A DNA stretch of 64,000 nt from Kapaibacterium sp044224925 (GCA_044224925.1 JBGAJM010000001.1:496001-560000); one strand, 5' to 3'; counted from the stretch's first letter, positions 17,751-25,892 are shown. Notes: generated from the sequence alone by a model not told the origin. Program-made: numbers and translations.

Positions 17751-18314
17751 ATGTCCATCCTTCTTCGCCTTGCCTGTCTGCTCCTGATCACGTCCACCGC
17801 CCTGGCCGATACCACGGCTGTGCCTCGCGAGACACGATTGGCCACTGACTCTCTGTATCAACAGTTCGTCCTGGATTCGCTCAAGGCCGAGAACGAGGCA
17901 CAGATCCACATGCAGACGTTGCGCGGCAGCGATACCGAGCATCGCTTCATTCCCTTCGTCGCTTTAACGATCCCCATCATTGCCATCATCGGCTTGGTGA
18001 TCATCCTGTGGCGTCGTGGAGAGTCGAACCGACAGATCCGGTTGGCCATGATCGAAAAGGGAATGGACCCGTCACTGCTTGTGGAGCGGGTGGACGAGAA
18101 TTCGAAGAAGTATGCCTCGTTGCGCTTTGGACTATTGGCCACCGGTGCCGGACTCGGCCTGATCATCGGCAACATCCTGGTGAACACCACGAACTTGGGA
18201 GTGGAGTCCCCCGAGCCTATCGTCCTTTCCTCCCTGCTCCTCTTCAGCGGAGCGGGCCTCGTGGTCTACCACATGATAGCGCGGAAGTTGGAGCGGACGT
18301 CTTCGGGTGCGTGA
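17751..18314 (+). CDS. Membrane protein, DUF6249-like
   Basis: A 187-residue protein with an N-terminal signal peptide (LRLACLLLITSTALA), a short periplasmic helix region, then three membrane helices: FVALTIPIIAIIGLVIILW (about 66-85), FGLLATGAGLGLIIGNILV (about 128-147) and a last one near 160-178. The cytoplasmic loop after the first of these, with RRGESNRQIRLAMIEKGMDPSLL, is the most distinctive part and resembles DUF6249 proteins, which have no known function. Its promoter mirrors that of the divergent ECF sigma gene, so it is probably a target of that sigma factor. The family call is by resemblance. Confidence 0.65.
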   Translation: MSILLRLACLLLITSTALADTTAVPRETRLATDSLYQQFVLDSLKAENEAQIHMQTLRGSDTEHRFIPFVALTIPIIAIIGLVIILWRRGESNRQIRLAMIEKGMDPSLLVERVDENSKKYASLRFGLLATGAGLGLIIGNILVNTTNLGVESPEPIVLSSLLLFSGAGLVVYHMIARKLERTSSGA

Positions 18315-18316
18315 CG

Positions 18317-18324
18317 TATCTTTG
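18317..18324 (+). promoter_or_regulatory. -7 promoter element of cmk
   Basis: TATCTTTG is a perfect TAnnTTTG match ending 5 bases before the cmk ATG at 18330. It starts inside the untranslated gap after the upstream stop and implies a leaderless or nearly leaderless mRNA. It also argues against using the GTG at 18324 as the cmk start, since that codon overlaps the element. Confidence 0.5.
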
Positions 18325-18329
18325 TGGCT

Positions 18330-19007
18330 ATGCCCACACCCATTATCGTTGCCATCGACGGTCCGGCCGGTGCCGGAAAATCCACCACTGCACGTCGCGT
18401 TGCCGAACGCCTGGGCTACATCTACATCGATACGGGTGCCATGTATCGTGCCGTGACGTTGGCGGCGGTGCAGGCGCATACGGAGATCACGGACGAGGCC
18501 ATTCGGGACCTGATCGCGCATACCGACATTCGGTTGGCGCACACAGACCAAGGTCAGCGCACGTTCGTCAATGGCCGTGATGTTACCGACCAACTCCGAA
18601 ATCCCGAGGTCACGAACCTGGTGAGCACGATCAGCGCCATGCCTGTTGTACGTCGCGCCATGGTACGCATTCAACGAGAGATCGGGGAGCAAGGCGGCGT
18701 GGTCATGGATGGCCGTGACATCGGTACCGTGGTGTTCCCGCGTGCCGAGGTGAAGGTCTACTTGATCGCCGACGTGGAAGAACGTGTACGACGTCGATTG
18801 CTCGAGGCACGGTTACAAGGGTTCGAGGTGGACGAACACGACGTTCGTCGCCAGATCATGGAACGCGATAAGATCGATTCGGAACGCAGCGATAGTCCGC
18901 TCACCAAGGCCGATGGGGCCGCGGAGATCGACACGACGGCGCTCACCATCGATCAGCAAGTGGAGTCGATCCTGTCGCTCGTTCACGCATACAATGGTGC
19001 ATCATGA
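18330..19007 (+). CDS. cmk: Cytidylate kinase
   Basis: Phosphorylates CMP/dCMP to the diphosphate with ATP. The P-loop is DGPAGAGKSTTARRVAE (about 9-25), the substrate-binding IDTGAMYRAVTLAA follows (about 34-47), and MDGRDIGTVVFP (about 129-140) and the LID residues RRRLLEAR are present. The protein has 225 aa, normal for Cmk. Its stop overlaps the ispH start (ATGA). A cmk-ispH pair is a known arrangement in several bacteria. The start at 18330 is preferred over GTG 18324 because of the -7 element. Confidence 0.92.
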   Translation: MPTPIIVAIDGPAGAGKSTTARRVAERLGYIYIDTGAMYRAVTLAAVQAHTEITDEAIRDLIAHTDIRLAHTDQGQRTFVNGRDVTDQLRNPEVTNLVSTISAMPVVRRAMVRIQREIGEQGGVVMDGRDIGTVVFPRAEVKVYLIADVEERVRRRLLEARLQGFEVDEHDVRRQIMERDKIDSERSDSPLTKADGAAEIDTTALTIDQQVESILSLVHAYNGAS

Positions 19008-19894
19008 AGGTCACGATCGATCAACACAGCGGCTTTTGTTGGGGCGTTGTACGCACCGTTCAGATCGCCGAAGATCAGTTGGCCAAGGAACGTACCGAGC
19101 GGAACGTGTACGTACTTGGACATATCATCCACAACCCCAAAGAGATCGAGCGACTCGAGGCGAAGGGGTTGAAGACGGTGTCGGTGGACGACTTCGATTC
19201 CCTTGCGCACCGAGGTGCCAAGGTGATCATTCGTGCACACGGCGAGCCGCCGAGCACATACCGTAAGGCCTGGGAATGCGGCATCGAGATCGTCGACGCA
19301 ACCTGTCCGGTGGTCACGAAACTCCAGGAGCGTGTGCGCAAGTTCTACGATCAGGGCTATCAAGTGGTGGTCTTCGGAAAGAAGGACCATGCTGAAGTGC
19401 TCGGTGTGCGCGGCGTCTGTAACGACGAATGCATCGTGATCAAGAACGTGGACGAGGCCCTTGCCCAGATCGACCTTGCACGAAAGACCGTGCTGTTCTC
19501 GCAGACGACGATGGACCGACCGACGTTCCAGGCCATTCGCGATGCCTTGCAATTGCGGATCAAGGAACTCATCGTCGACACGATGGAAGAGATCGCCACG
19601 GAGTTCCACGCCAAGGACACCATTTGCGGTCAGGTCTCCGGTCGTGAACACCTCCTCGCCGCCTATGCCGCCGCCAACGACGTCATCATCTTTGTGGCAG
19701 GTCGTGCCTCGTCGAACGGAAAGGTGCTCTACGATGTTGCCAAGGCCGCGAATCCGCGCACCTACTTCATCGAAGACATCTCCGAGCTCAAGGACGAATG
19801 GTTCGAGGGCGCCGAAACGGTGGGGATCAGTGGGGCCACGAGTACGCCGCAGTGGTTTATGGAAGAAGTTAAAAAAGTGATAAGTGACAAGTGA
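19004..19894 (+). CDS. ispH: 4-hydroxy-3-methylbut-2-enyl diphosphate reductase
   Basis: Last enzyme of the MEP isoprenoid pathway, making IPP and DMAPP with a 4Fe-4S cluster. The three cluster cysteines are visible: C12 (SGFCWGV), C101 (DATCPVV) and C208 (TICGQV). Other signatures are ILGH-like VLGHIIHNP, RAHGEPP, GKKDHAEV and GISGATSTPQW near the end. The protein is 296 aa, typical. The final codons (KVISDK and stop) run into a heptad DNA repeat, so the repeat has partly overwritten or supplied the C-terminus. Confidence 0.93.
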   Translation: MKVTIDQHSGFCWGVVRTVQIAEDQLAKERTERNVYVLGHIIHNPKEIERLEAKGLKTVSVDDFDSLAHRGAKVIIRAHGEPPSTYRKAWECGIEIVDATCPVVTKLQERVRKFYDQGYQVVVFGKKDHAEVLGVRGVCNDECIVIKNVDEALAQIDLARKTVLFSQTTMDRPTFQAIRDALQLRIKELIVDTMEEIATEFHAKDTICGQVSGREHLLAAYAAANDVIIFVAGRASSNGKVLYDVAKAANPRTYFIEDISELKDEWFEGAETVGISGATSTPQWFMEEVKKVISDK

Positions 19895-19962
19895 CGAGTT
19901 GAGTGACAAGTGACAAGTGACAAGTGACAAGTGACGAGTGACAAGTGACGAGTGACAAGTGA
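19877..19962 (+). repeat. Heptad repeat GTGACAA/GTGACGA, left block
   Basis: A run of about twelve imperfect 7-base units (GTGACAA, GTGACGA, GTGATAA) broken once by a GAGTT step. It begins inside the last codons of ispH and ends just before the next gene. A 23-base stretch at 19884-19906 is repeated exactly at 20594-20616 on the far side of the gene at 19979. Confidence 0.85.
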
Positions 19963-19978
19963 GGAAGAGGGGAGCAAC

Positions 19979-20578
19979 ATGAGGACGATCACGGTCATCG
20001 CGGGGCTGTTGCTCATTGTATCGCAAGAGGTAGTTGGGCAAGTGAAACGTGAGCGGATGTGTTTTGATGAGGTTGTGCGACATCTTAGCTCGGTGCGAGA
20101 CACGATGTACATCGAGGAACGTCGCCATCTCGAGAGGGTGGCAGGTCTTCGCACCAAGAGCAACACGGCTACATTGAACGGCACTACATCTGCAGGACAG
20201 AAGATCTCTTTCTCTGTACGTCTCGGTCAGTACGATCCTCGACACCAACATCCGGCAATGCCTGTGTTCGGCACAGATGGCACACGTCCGCGAATGGAAA
20301 TGCGAGAGTTCGCCATCACCTGGAATGGGACCCGACTGCACATTCCCTCCAGCGCATACGCAAACCTCTACGAGTTCCACCTCCCATCGATCGAGACCTA
20401 CATTTCCCACAAAACGGGCTGTATGTACGTCTATCTAACCGCTTCGGACGGTGCCAGCGCGTATTCAGTGAAGTTCGTGTTCAGTCGAAAGGGATTTGTC
20501 ACCCGGCTGATCAGTACGAATGAATGTACCGACGGCTTTGATTGTCTCGACGCGATCCCAACAACGTGCTACGAATGA
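19979..20578 (+). CDS. Secreted protein of unknown function, repeat-flanked
   Basis: A 199-residue protein with a signal peptide (TITVIAGLLLIVSQEVVGQ). The mature part contains several Cys (positions near 27, 145, 181, 187, 196) that could form disulfides, and a predominantly beta-like pattern (KISFSVRLGQYD, FAITWNGTRLHIP, AYSVKFVFSRKG). I recognise no family. ATG 19979 is chosen because the signal peptide begins there; an earlier in-frame start (19952) lies in the repeat tract. Its base composition is visibly more AT-rich than neighbouring genes, and it is bracketed by two heptad repeat blocks, which suggests it arrived as a unit. Confidence 0.65.
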   Translation: MRTITVIAGLLLIVSQEVVGQVKRERMCFDEVVRHLSSVRDTMYIEERRHLERVAGLRTKSNTATLNGTTSAGQKISFSVRLGQYDPRHQHPAMPVFGTDGTRPRMEMREFAITWNGTRLHIPSSAYANLYEFHLPSIETYISHKTGCMYVYLTASDGASAYSVKFVFSRKGFVTRLISTNECTDGFDCLDAIPTTCYE

Positions 20579-20580
20579 AG

Positions 20581-20625
20581 TTACAAGTGACGAGTGACAA
20601 GTGACGAGTTGAGTGAGAAGTGACA
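20581..20625 (+). repeat. Heptad repeat block, right side
   Basis: Five to six GTGACAA/GTGACGA units, in the same orientation as the left block, starting three bases after the stop of the gene at 19979. It shares 23 identical bases with the left block. The next bases are AT-rich with three TGTATTYTG-like copies (about 20652-20674) before tmRNA. Confidence 0.8.
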
Positions 20626-20692
20626 GTTTTATAATTGTCCCAAATTGAATTCTGTATTCTGTATTTTGTATTCTCTTCTGATTTCCTCAGTT

Positions 20693-21054
20693 GGGGATGT
20701 ACCGGTCTCGACGGGGCGAGATGATCTCGAAGACGCTTGCCGAGCTACGCTGGTGGAGCTCGTTAATACAACTGGCGAACAAACACATGCAGATAACTTC
20801 GGTTATCGCATGGCTGCCTAACTAGGTACCCATGCCATTGATACAGATGATTGACTGTCGTCTTCTGTACCAGTGACGCTTAAAGACAGTCTGGCGTGAA
20901 GCTGTGCATTAGGGCGTAGCGCGAGACAACACTGATGATCGCAATGAGCGACCTGTCGATGGGTGCCGCCATTGTTAAAACCAAACACCGACTACGCAGG
21001 TAGTATGCTTCGGTGATTCCGCTTCGGACCCGGGTTCGACTCCCGGCATCTCCA
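20693..21054 (+). ncRNA. ssrA: tmRNA (ssrA), rescues stalled ribosomes
   Basis: The 5' end GGGGATG pairs with CATCTCC at 21047-21053 to form the tRNA-like acceptor stem, and the T-arm GGGTTCGACTCCC is present just before it (21031-21044). The discriminator A is at 21054, and CCA is not encoded. The tag frame reads ADNFGYRMAA followed by TAA (20789-20821). This aligns position by position with the published Chlorobium tag ADDYSYAMAA. The early CGGTCTCGACGGGG segment matches the conserved 5' region. A rho-independent hairpin follows at 21069. An antisense frame over this region is a shadow. Confidence 0.95.
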
Positions 21055-21068
21055 CTCTCAAGAGACCC

Positions 21069-21093
21069 AACGGCCGTCATTATGACGGCCGTT
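21069..21093. terminator. Terminator hairpin after tmRNA
   Basis: Perfect 11-base stem AACGGCCGTCA / TGACGGCCGTT with a TTA loop, followed by a T-rich stretch on the plus strand (GTCGTTT). It lies between ssrA and the convergent gene ending at 21105, so it may serve both strands. Confidence 0.75.
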
Positions 21094-21104
21094 GTCGTTT
21101 GTGG

Positions 21105-21560
21105 TCAATGCTGTTCCACCGGTAGGGCGGCAAGGTAGCGGGGGAGGTCGGAAACCATGTCCTTGATGTTGAGGGCAAGCATGGCAACGGCGCGGCGGCG
21201 GTCTTCGTGGGCCTGGGTGGGGGCCACGTCGCGTGGGTCGGTAAAGTGGTGGTGGATGGTGAGCGGTGTTCCGGTGATCGACGAGGCTACATGTCGAACG
21301 GAATCGTCGAGGGTGACGACGACGTCGTAAGCCACCATGGGAAGATCTGCCAGACGTTGTGCAAAAAGCGACGTCATATTGCCGCCATGTTCCCGTAACA
21401 CCTCTGCGACCAACGGATCGATCTCACCACGCTCGATCCCGGCCGAATACGAGACCACAAGGTCAGCAAGGAGGGCACTTGCAAATCCTTCCGCAAGTTG
21501 ACTTCGCACAGCGTTATCGGAGCACAGAAAGAGAACATTGTATTTACGATGCGTTGTCAT
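21105..21560 (-). CDS. Low-molecular-weight protein tyrosine phosphatase / ArsC-like protein
   Basis: A 151-residue protein of the LMW-PTP fold. The N-terminal P-loop is FLCSDNAVRSQLAEG, with Cys14 and Arg20 in the CX5R arrangement required for phosphatase or arsenate chemistry. DPRD near residue 112 is the usual acidic catalytic pair. The resolving cysteines that thioredoxin-linked arsenate reductases use (a second Cys in the P-loop and one in VTxC) are replaced: the P-loop has NAV and the later motif is VVTLDDSV. It is therefore more likely a protein phosphatase-like enzyme than a classical arsenate reductase. Substrate unknown. Confidence 0.75.
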   Translation of the reverse strand: MTTHRKYNVLFLCSDNAVRSQLAEGFASALLADLVVSYSAGIERGEIDPLVAEVLREHGGNMTSLFAQRLADLPMVAYDVVVTLDDSVRHVASSITGTPLTIHHHFTDPRDVAPTQAHEDRRRAVAMLALNIKDMVSDLPRYLAALPVEQH

Positions 21561-21621
21561 TGCGGTAAACTACGGCAGTGGTCTCACCTCTGCGTGTTAC
21601 CAGTTGGCAACATACCGTCGG

Positions 21622-22656
21622 CTACCGAAAGACACGCACCGTGCTGTCGGATGCATTGATCGTGATCACGTCATAGCCTGACAGATCAGCGGCTCTATAG
21701 CCCGTGGTGATCACACTACCGTCTGCGGCGATCGCAATACTCATCGGGCCGGGATATCGACATGTTGCTGCGGATACGTCGATGAACGAGATACGCCGAA
21801 TGGATTCAAGATCCGAACAGTCCCATCGTTCTATCATGAGATGATAGTCGGATTCTGCATCACTTGCTGCAACGTTAAATAATCGGATCGAGGCCAATTG
21901 CATTCCATCCGAACGAAGCACAACACTATGCCGTGATGTCACGAATAGTTTGCTGTCGATCCGCACGTCGTTGATGAACAACTGATCTTTGGTGCTGTAG
22001 CCAGGTGACCAAGACAGGACCCGCTTGCTGTCCACCGATGTCGAGATATAGTTCTTTCCTTGACCGGGGAAGGTACTGGCGGAATCGACCACCTGGCCTG
22101 TTTCCACATCGACGAGAAGTGCTCCCCATTCAAGCAGCATGCACCGACGTCCATCGGGTAACGTGATCAGCGGATCTTCGACAATGCCGTCCCGATCATT
22201 CTTCCACGCGCGACCGGCAATGCCCGCGAACTGAACCTCCTGAATGCGTTGCGTTGCCGGGGTTAGGAAGTAATAGCGCATGGTCGTGCCAAACGAACAC
22301 GATAGAAGGAACGTAGCATCATCCAGACAGACACAGCCACTTGCACGGGGATACTCGCCGGAACGGAGGAGTACGTCAGGATCGAATGACCAGATCGTTT
22401 CGCCCGATGGAACACGGACAAAGCGATACTGCTTTCCAAAAGACGTGTCCGTAGATCTGACGGCATGATCTGTGCAGAGAACGCCCATCTGAGAACGCAG
22501 CTGTTTCGCTTTCGACTCTGTCGTGAGCTCAGGTATCTCAAACGACGATGGATATCCGGAAATGATTCTCGGCGCCCTGCATTCACTCGGATCGAATCCT
22601 GTGGAACATGCCGTGAGGAACGACAGGAGCAGGGCGGAAAGGAGGAGAGCCTGCAT
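21622..22656 (-). CDS. Lipoprotein of unknown function, possible beta-propeller
   Basis: A 344-residue protein with a lipobox: LLLSALLLSFLTACSTG, Cys17 being the lipidation site. The mature part contains repeated beta-strand patterns with strings such as CVCLDDATFLLSC, TLPDGRRCMLLEW and SIAIAADGSVITTGY, suggestive of a propeller, but I do not recognise the family. It starts one base after the stop of the phosphatase receptor gene at 22658, so it is translated from the same mRNA, and may act with it as an outer sensor. That link is inference. Confidence 0.65.
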   Translation of the reverse strand: MQALLLSALLLSFLTACSTGFDPSECRAPRIISGYPSSFEIPELTTESKAKQLRSQMGVLCTDHAVRSTDTSFGKQYRFVRVPSGETIWSFDPDVLLRSGEYPRASGCVCLDDATFLLSCSFGTTMRYYFLTPATQRIQEVQFAGIAGRAWKNDRDGIVEDPLITLPDGRRCMLLEWGALLVDVETGQVVDSASTFPGQGKNYISTSVDSKRVLSWSPGYSTKDQLFINDVRIDSKLFVTSRHSVVLRSDGMQLASIRLFNVAASDAESDYHLMIERWDCSDLESIRRISFIDVSAATCRYPGPMSIAIAADGSVITTGYRAADLSGYDVITINASDSTVRVFR

Positions 22657-22657
22657 G

Positions 22658-24682
22658 TTAGACCACCTTGATCACCGCGAATGTGATATCGTCAGATGCG
22701 TCATGTCCGTCCAACCAGCGCTCGCTCATCAGGACGAGCTCGTTGCCGATCTCCAAGGCCGTGCGTGATGCATGAGCCAGCATGATCTCTTCGATGATCT
22801 CATATCCCGGTGTCTGTCGCTGCGCGTTGAACAACTCGGGGAGTCCGTCCGTGAGCAGGACGAGCACATCGCCCGGTGCGAGATCGGTCACGATGCTGGG
22901 ATAAGCCGGGATCATGGGACTTCCCAACGGAAGCGCCTTGACGGTGTGACGGACCACATCGTTCGAGGCAATGCGATAGTGCAACAGTGGGGGAATGCCG
23001 GCCGAGGTGAACTGTGCCTTCATGCCGTCGATCGTCAGGAGTCCCATGCACATGTACATGCCATGCATGTGCAGCTTGCGGAGACCTTCCGACGTGTTGC
23101 GCATGATGGTCTCGTGGTTCTCCGTGGCGCCGTACATGAGGAAGTGACATTTCGTTGCCGTGACGAGGACGGAAGCCTTCATGCCATGTCCTGTTGCATC
23201 ACCAATGGCAACGGTGATCTTCTCGTCGGAGTGTCGGATGTAGTCGAAGTAGTCTCCACCCACTTCCGTTGCCGAGCGCATGGCCACGGCCGTTTGAAGG
23301 TGGACAAGGGGCGGCATGTTGGCGGGACGCATGGCGTCTTGCAATCGGCGCGCCTCTTCGAGTTCGCGCGTCTTCCGTCCATGCTCGATCTCGATCTGCT
23401 TCCGAAGCACTTCTTCGGCAGCTGCACGTCGCTCATGCGAGAGTCGCTCGCTCGAGATCTCACCAACACGTCGTGCAAGGAAGATCGACATGCTCACCGG
23501 CATGCTCACGAGTCCACTCACCGTCACGACACGCCATGCAGTTTGGGAGAGTTCGAGGAGTCCCATGTACTGACCGAAGAACCAGGCCAACATGTAGCAC
23601 GTGAAGAGCAACAAACCGAGTCCGACGATCCACGCACCGGCCTGCCGTTGGATCATGGCCTTGATCGTCAACCTGCTCACGTCGATGGTGGCCAGCACCA
23701 CCAATCCAGCCCATGCCGCCGTGCCGCCTCCCGGGATCACAAAGGCCGTTGCAACGGTGAGGAGGGTGATCGCCGTGCTGACGATCACGCGGGCTTTGGT
23801 GAGGCGACCGTAGAACATCATGGCAATGAGCAAGAGCACCACCCAGATGATGACGATCCACAGGATGCCAAGCGTGCGACTCACGGTCAACGTGATGGCG
23901 GGATCGGTCGTTTCCGAAAGGATGTGCCACGAGACGAAGATGCCACTGAAGACGAGGGTAAAGGCCGTGTAGAGGAGGTGGACGCGTTGCTTCCGATCGA
24001 AGAGGAAGAACAAAAGGTGCAGCAGTCCAAGGGCGAGCACCATGCCAAATGGAACGAGCGTTGTGCGATCGAACACGTCGACTCGCTCCACCATTTCATG
24101 CGCCACTTCTGCCGTGCCACCCATGCGAATGCCAAAGCCAACTTGAACGCCTGCTGTGTCACGCTGCATGCTCATATCGTCGGCCTGCAGACGGATGGCG
24201 ATCACGTGCACCTTCCACGAATCAGTACGGTCGAGGAAGGGATCGATGGGGACGATCTCGTGCTGCGGATTGTGATCGTGGCGACGGCGACCTGTCGGGT
24301 CGATCGTTCCGAAGGAGCGCACGAGGCGACCGTCGACGTAGATCTCCGATGCGCCGAACTGGGCGATCACCAACGACAGACTTTGATGCCACAAGCTATG
24401 GTCGAGCGTGAACCGACCTCGCAGCCAGCCGATGCCGTTCCAATCTTTGAGGACGTAGCCCTGCATGTGCTCGGGCTGTACGACGGGTCTCCACGGCGCA
24501 AGCGAATCGGTGCCGCGCGCGAACTCCGGTCGGTCCTGTGTTGTGTATTCCAGTGTGCTCGACAGGTCGGCACCCGTTGTCCCAAGAACATCGCGCGCCG
24601 TCAAGCGCAACGGCTGTGTCGGTGCGGCCGACGTCAGCGTCGCGCACACACTCATCAGTATGGTGAGAAGACCCCCCCGCAT
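22658..24682 (-). CDS. Membrane receptor with SpoIIE/PP2C-type Ser/Thr phosphatase domain
   Basis: A 674-residue signalling protein. A signal peptide is followed by a periplasmic domain (about 22-200) of jelly-roll type with WNGIGWLRGRFTL and ASEIYVDGRLVRSFG, as in 7TMR-DISM sensors. About seven membrane helices follow (about 215-400), then a coiled linker (ERLSHERRAAAEEVLRKQIE). The C-terminal PP2C domain starts near 478 with the metal-ligand motifs GGDYFDY, IGDATGHGMKAS and LLTDGLPELF. It probably dephosphorylates an anti-anti-sigma factor in response to an external signal; no STAS or anti-sigma partner is in this window. Confidence 0.8.
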   Translation of the reverse strand: MRGGLLTILMSVCATLTSAAPTQPLRLTARDVLGTTGADLSSTLEYTTQDRPEFARGTDSLAPWRPVVQPEHMQGYVLKDWNGIGWLRGRFTLDHSLWHQSLSLVIAQFGASEIYVDGRLVRSFGTIDPTGRRRHDHNPQHEIVPIDPFLDRTDSWKVHVIAIRLQADDMSMQRDTAGVQVGFGIRMGGTAEVAHEMVERVDVFDRTTLVPFGMVLALGLLHLLFFLFDRKQRVHLLYTAFTLVFSGIFVSWHILSETTDPAITLTVSRTLGILWIVIIWVVLLLIAMMFYGRLTKARVIVSTAITLLTVATAFVIPGGGTAAWAGLVVLATIDVSRLTIKAMIQRQAGAWIVGLGLLLFTCYMLAWFFGQYMGLLELSQTAWRVVTVSGLVSMPVSMSIFLARRVGEISSERLSHERRAAAEEVLRKQIEIEHGRKTRELEEARRLQDAMRPANMPPLVHLQTAVAMRSATEVGGDYFDYIRHSDEKITVAIGDATGHGMKASVLVTATKCHFLMYGATENHETIMRNTSEGLRKLHMHGMYMCMGLLTIDGMKAQFTSAGIPPLLHYRIASNDVVRHTVKALPLGSPMIPAYPSIVTDLAPGDVLVLLTDGLPELFNAQRQTPGYEIIEEIMLAHASRTALEIGNELVLMSERWLDGHDASDDITFAVIKVV

Positions 24683-24696
24683 GTACTGCCCTTTAT

Positions 24697-24727
24697 GCGT
24701 TCACGATGAACGCTCCGCGGTGGAGCG
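24697..24727. other. Two adjoining hairpins in the leader of the 22658 gene
   Basis: GCGTTCA-CGA-TGAACGC (24697-24713) overlaps by three bases with CGCTCC-GCGGT-GGAGCG (24711-24727). They lie 15-45 bases upstream of the start of the divergent phosphatase receptor gene. No T-run follows on either strand, so these are not typical terminators. They could be a structured leader or an operator pair. The rest of the 200-base gap up to 24882 holds GTGATGA-type repeat remnants and nothing else I recognise. Confidence 0.4.
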
Positions 24728-24881
24728 ACCAAGGATGCAACTTCACAAAAAAGGGGCAGGGAAGCAAGGTTATGTTCCGGCGGTTAGTCGCTGGTTAGTG
24801 GGTGGTGAGTGCTCACCCCGAAGTTCGCACCACAACGGTTCACTCATCATCATTCATCATCACTCATTTGCAAGGACATTC

Positions 24882-25892
24882 ATGTTCACACTTCGCACCC
24901 TTCTCGTGGCCGGCCTTGCCGCCCTTTCCCTTACCGCATGCTCGGACCATCCCATGGCCCCGAACGCGCCCGCACAGCGCTCCGCACAAAAGGGAGCCCA
25001 GATCCAGAGCACGGTGGTGATCAGCGGTCGGTTCAAGATGACCACCGACGGAGCCCTGACCACCGTGACCAATGCCTTCACGGATGCATGGCTCGCCACA
25101 TACACGTTGAACAGTCGCACCGTGACGATGAACGGCGAACAGCGCACGTTCTCGGAGAACAACATCACCGTCACCCACAGCACATGGGTTCGTGCCCTTG
25201 CCACGGCCTTCAACGGCACCGTCGACACAACGTGGCTTGCCACGAACCTTGCCAACAATGTGAATGCGAACGGCACCGACGATATTCTGTCGATCGCTTC
25301 CGAATACCTGCAGGCCGGCGCGAAGAATGCGAACTACGGACCGACGGCCACCACAGAGGGCTCGGACTTCAACGACTATCTGCAAGTGAACTGGACGTAC
25401 ACGCCGCACTACAGCGTATCGCTCGGACGCGTGGTCACGTCGTGGACGGATGGCTACGATGCGAACCGTATCAACTGTCTGGACTGCTCCGGCTACATGC
25501 GCATGGTGTGGGGATATCGCTCGCAAGTGCCGATGTGCTTCAACCCCGACCCCGCCTCGCCGAACACATCGATGCCACGCAAGGCCTTTGAGATCTATGG
25601 AAGCGGACCCGGCACAGTGGTAGGTCTTCCTGCCACGAACTTCCGCATCGGTGACCTCGTGTTCTTCGATGCCGATTCGTCGAGCTCGGCCGAGATCGGT
25701 CGCATCGATCACGTGGGCATGTTCATCGGTGCCGACCAGAATGGCAACCTGCGCTTCATCCACAGTCGGAAGTCGGAGAACCGCGGACCCACGTTCACGC
25801 TCGATACCTATGGCAAGTCGATCCTGAATGACGACGGCACCGGACAGTATCTCTACTACGTGAATGCTCTCAAGGGCGGTCGCCGTCTGTAA
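24882..25892 (+). CDS. NlpC/P60 family lipoprotein (putative cell-wall peptidase)
   Basis: A 336-residue lipoprotein. The lipobox is LAALSLTACSDH, with Cys20 lipidated. The C-terminal half is an NlpC/P60 cysteine peptidase: nucleophile in CLDCSGYMRMVWGY (the Cys of DCSGY), GDLVFFDAD, and the catalytic His in RIDHVGMFIG. These enzymes cut the D-Glu to diamino-acid bond in peptidoglycan. The region from 30 to 150 is of unknown fold. ATG 24882 is chosen because the lipobox follows at the right distance; earlier in-frame residues encode no sensible signal. It is followed after 9 bases by the GH57 gene. Confidence 0.82.
   Translation: MFTLRTLLVAGLAALSLTACSDHPMAPNAPAQRSAQKGAQIQSTVVISGRFKMTTDGALTTVTNAFTDAWLATYTLNSRTVTMNGEQRTFSENNITVTHSTWVRALATAFNGTVDTTWLATNLANNVNANGTDDILSIASEYLQAGAKNANYGPTATTEGSDFNDYLQVNWTYTPHYSVSLGRVVTSWTDGYDANRINCLDCSGYMRMVWGYRSQVPMCFNPDPASPNTSMPRKAFEIYGSGPGTVVGLPATNFRIGDLVFFDADSSSSAEIGRIDHVGMFIGADQNGNLRFIHSRKSENRGPTFTLDTYGKSILNDDGTGQYLYYVNALKGGRRL

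Noticed and set aside
18324..18326. GTG at 18324 as the cmk start
   Set aside because: It overlaps the last base of the TATCTTTG promoter element; ATG 18330 fits a leaderless start and the family N-terminus.
20774..20788. A 15-residue tmRNA tag starting GEQTH
   Set aside because: The 10-residue reading aligns without gaps to the Chlorobium tag; kept as an alternative only.
20880..21080. A 66-residue minus-strand frame over tmRNA
   Set aside because: Lies within the conserved tmRNA body and its tRNA-like end; not a protein gene.
22772..24709. A 645-residue plus-strand frame opposite the phosphatase receptor
   Set aside because: Antisense shadow; repetitive His/Arg-rich sequence without motifs, while the minus strand shows a full receptor with PP2C motifs.
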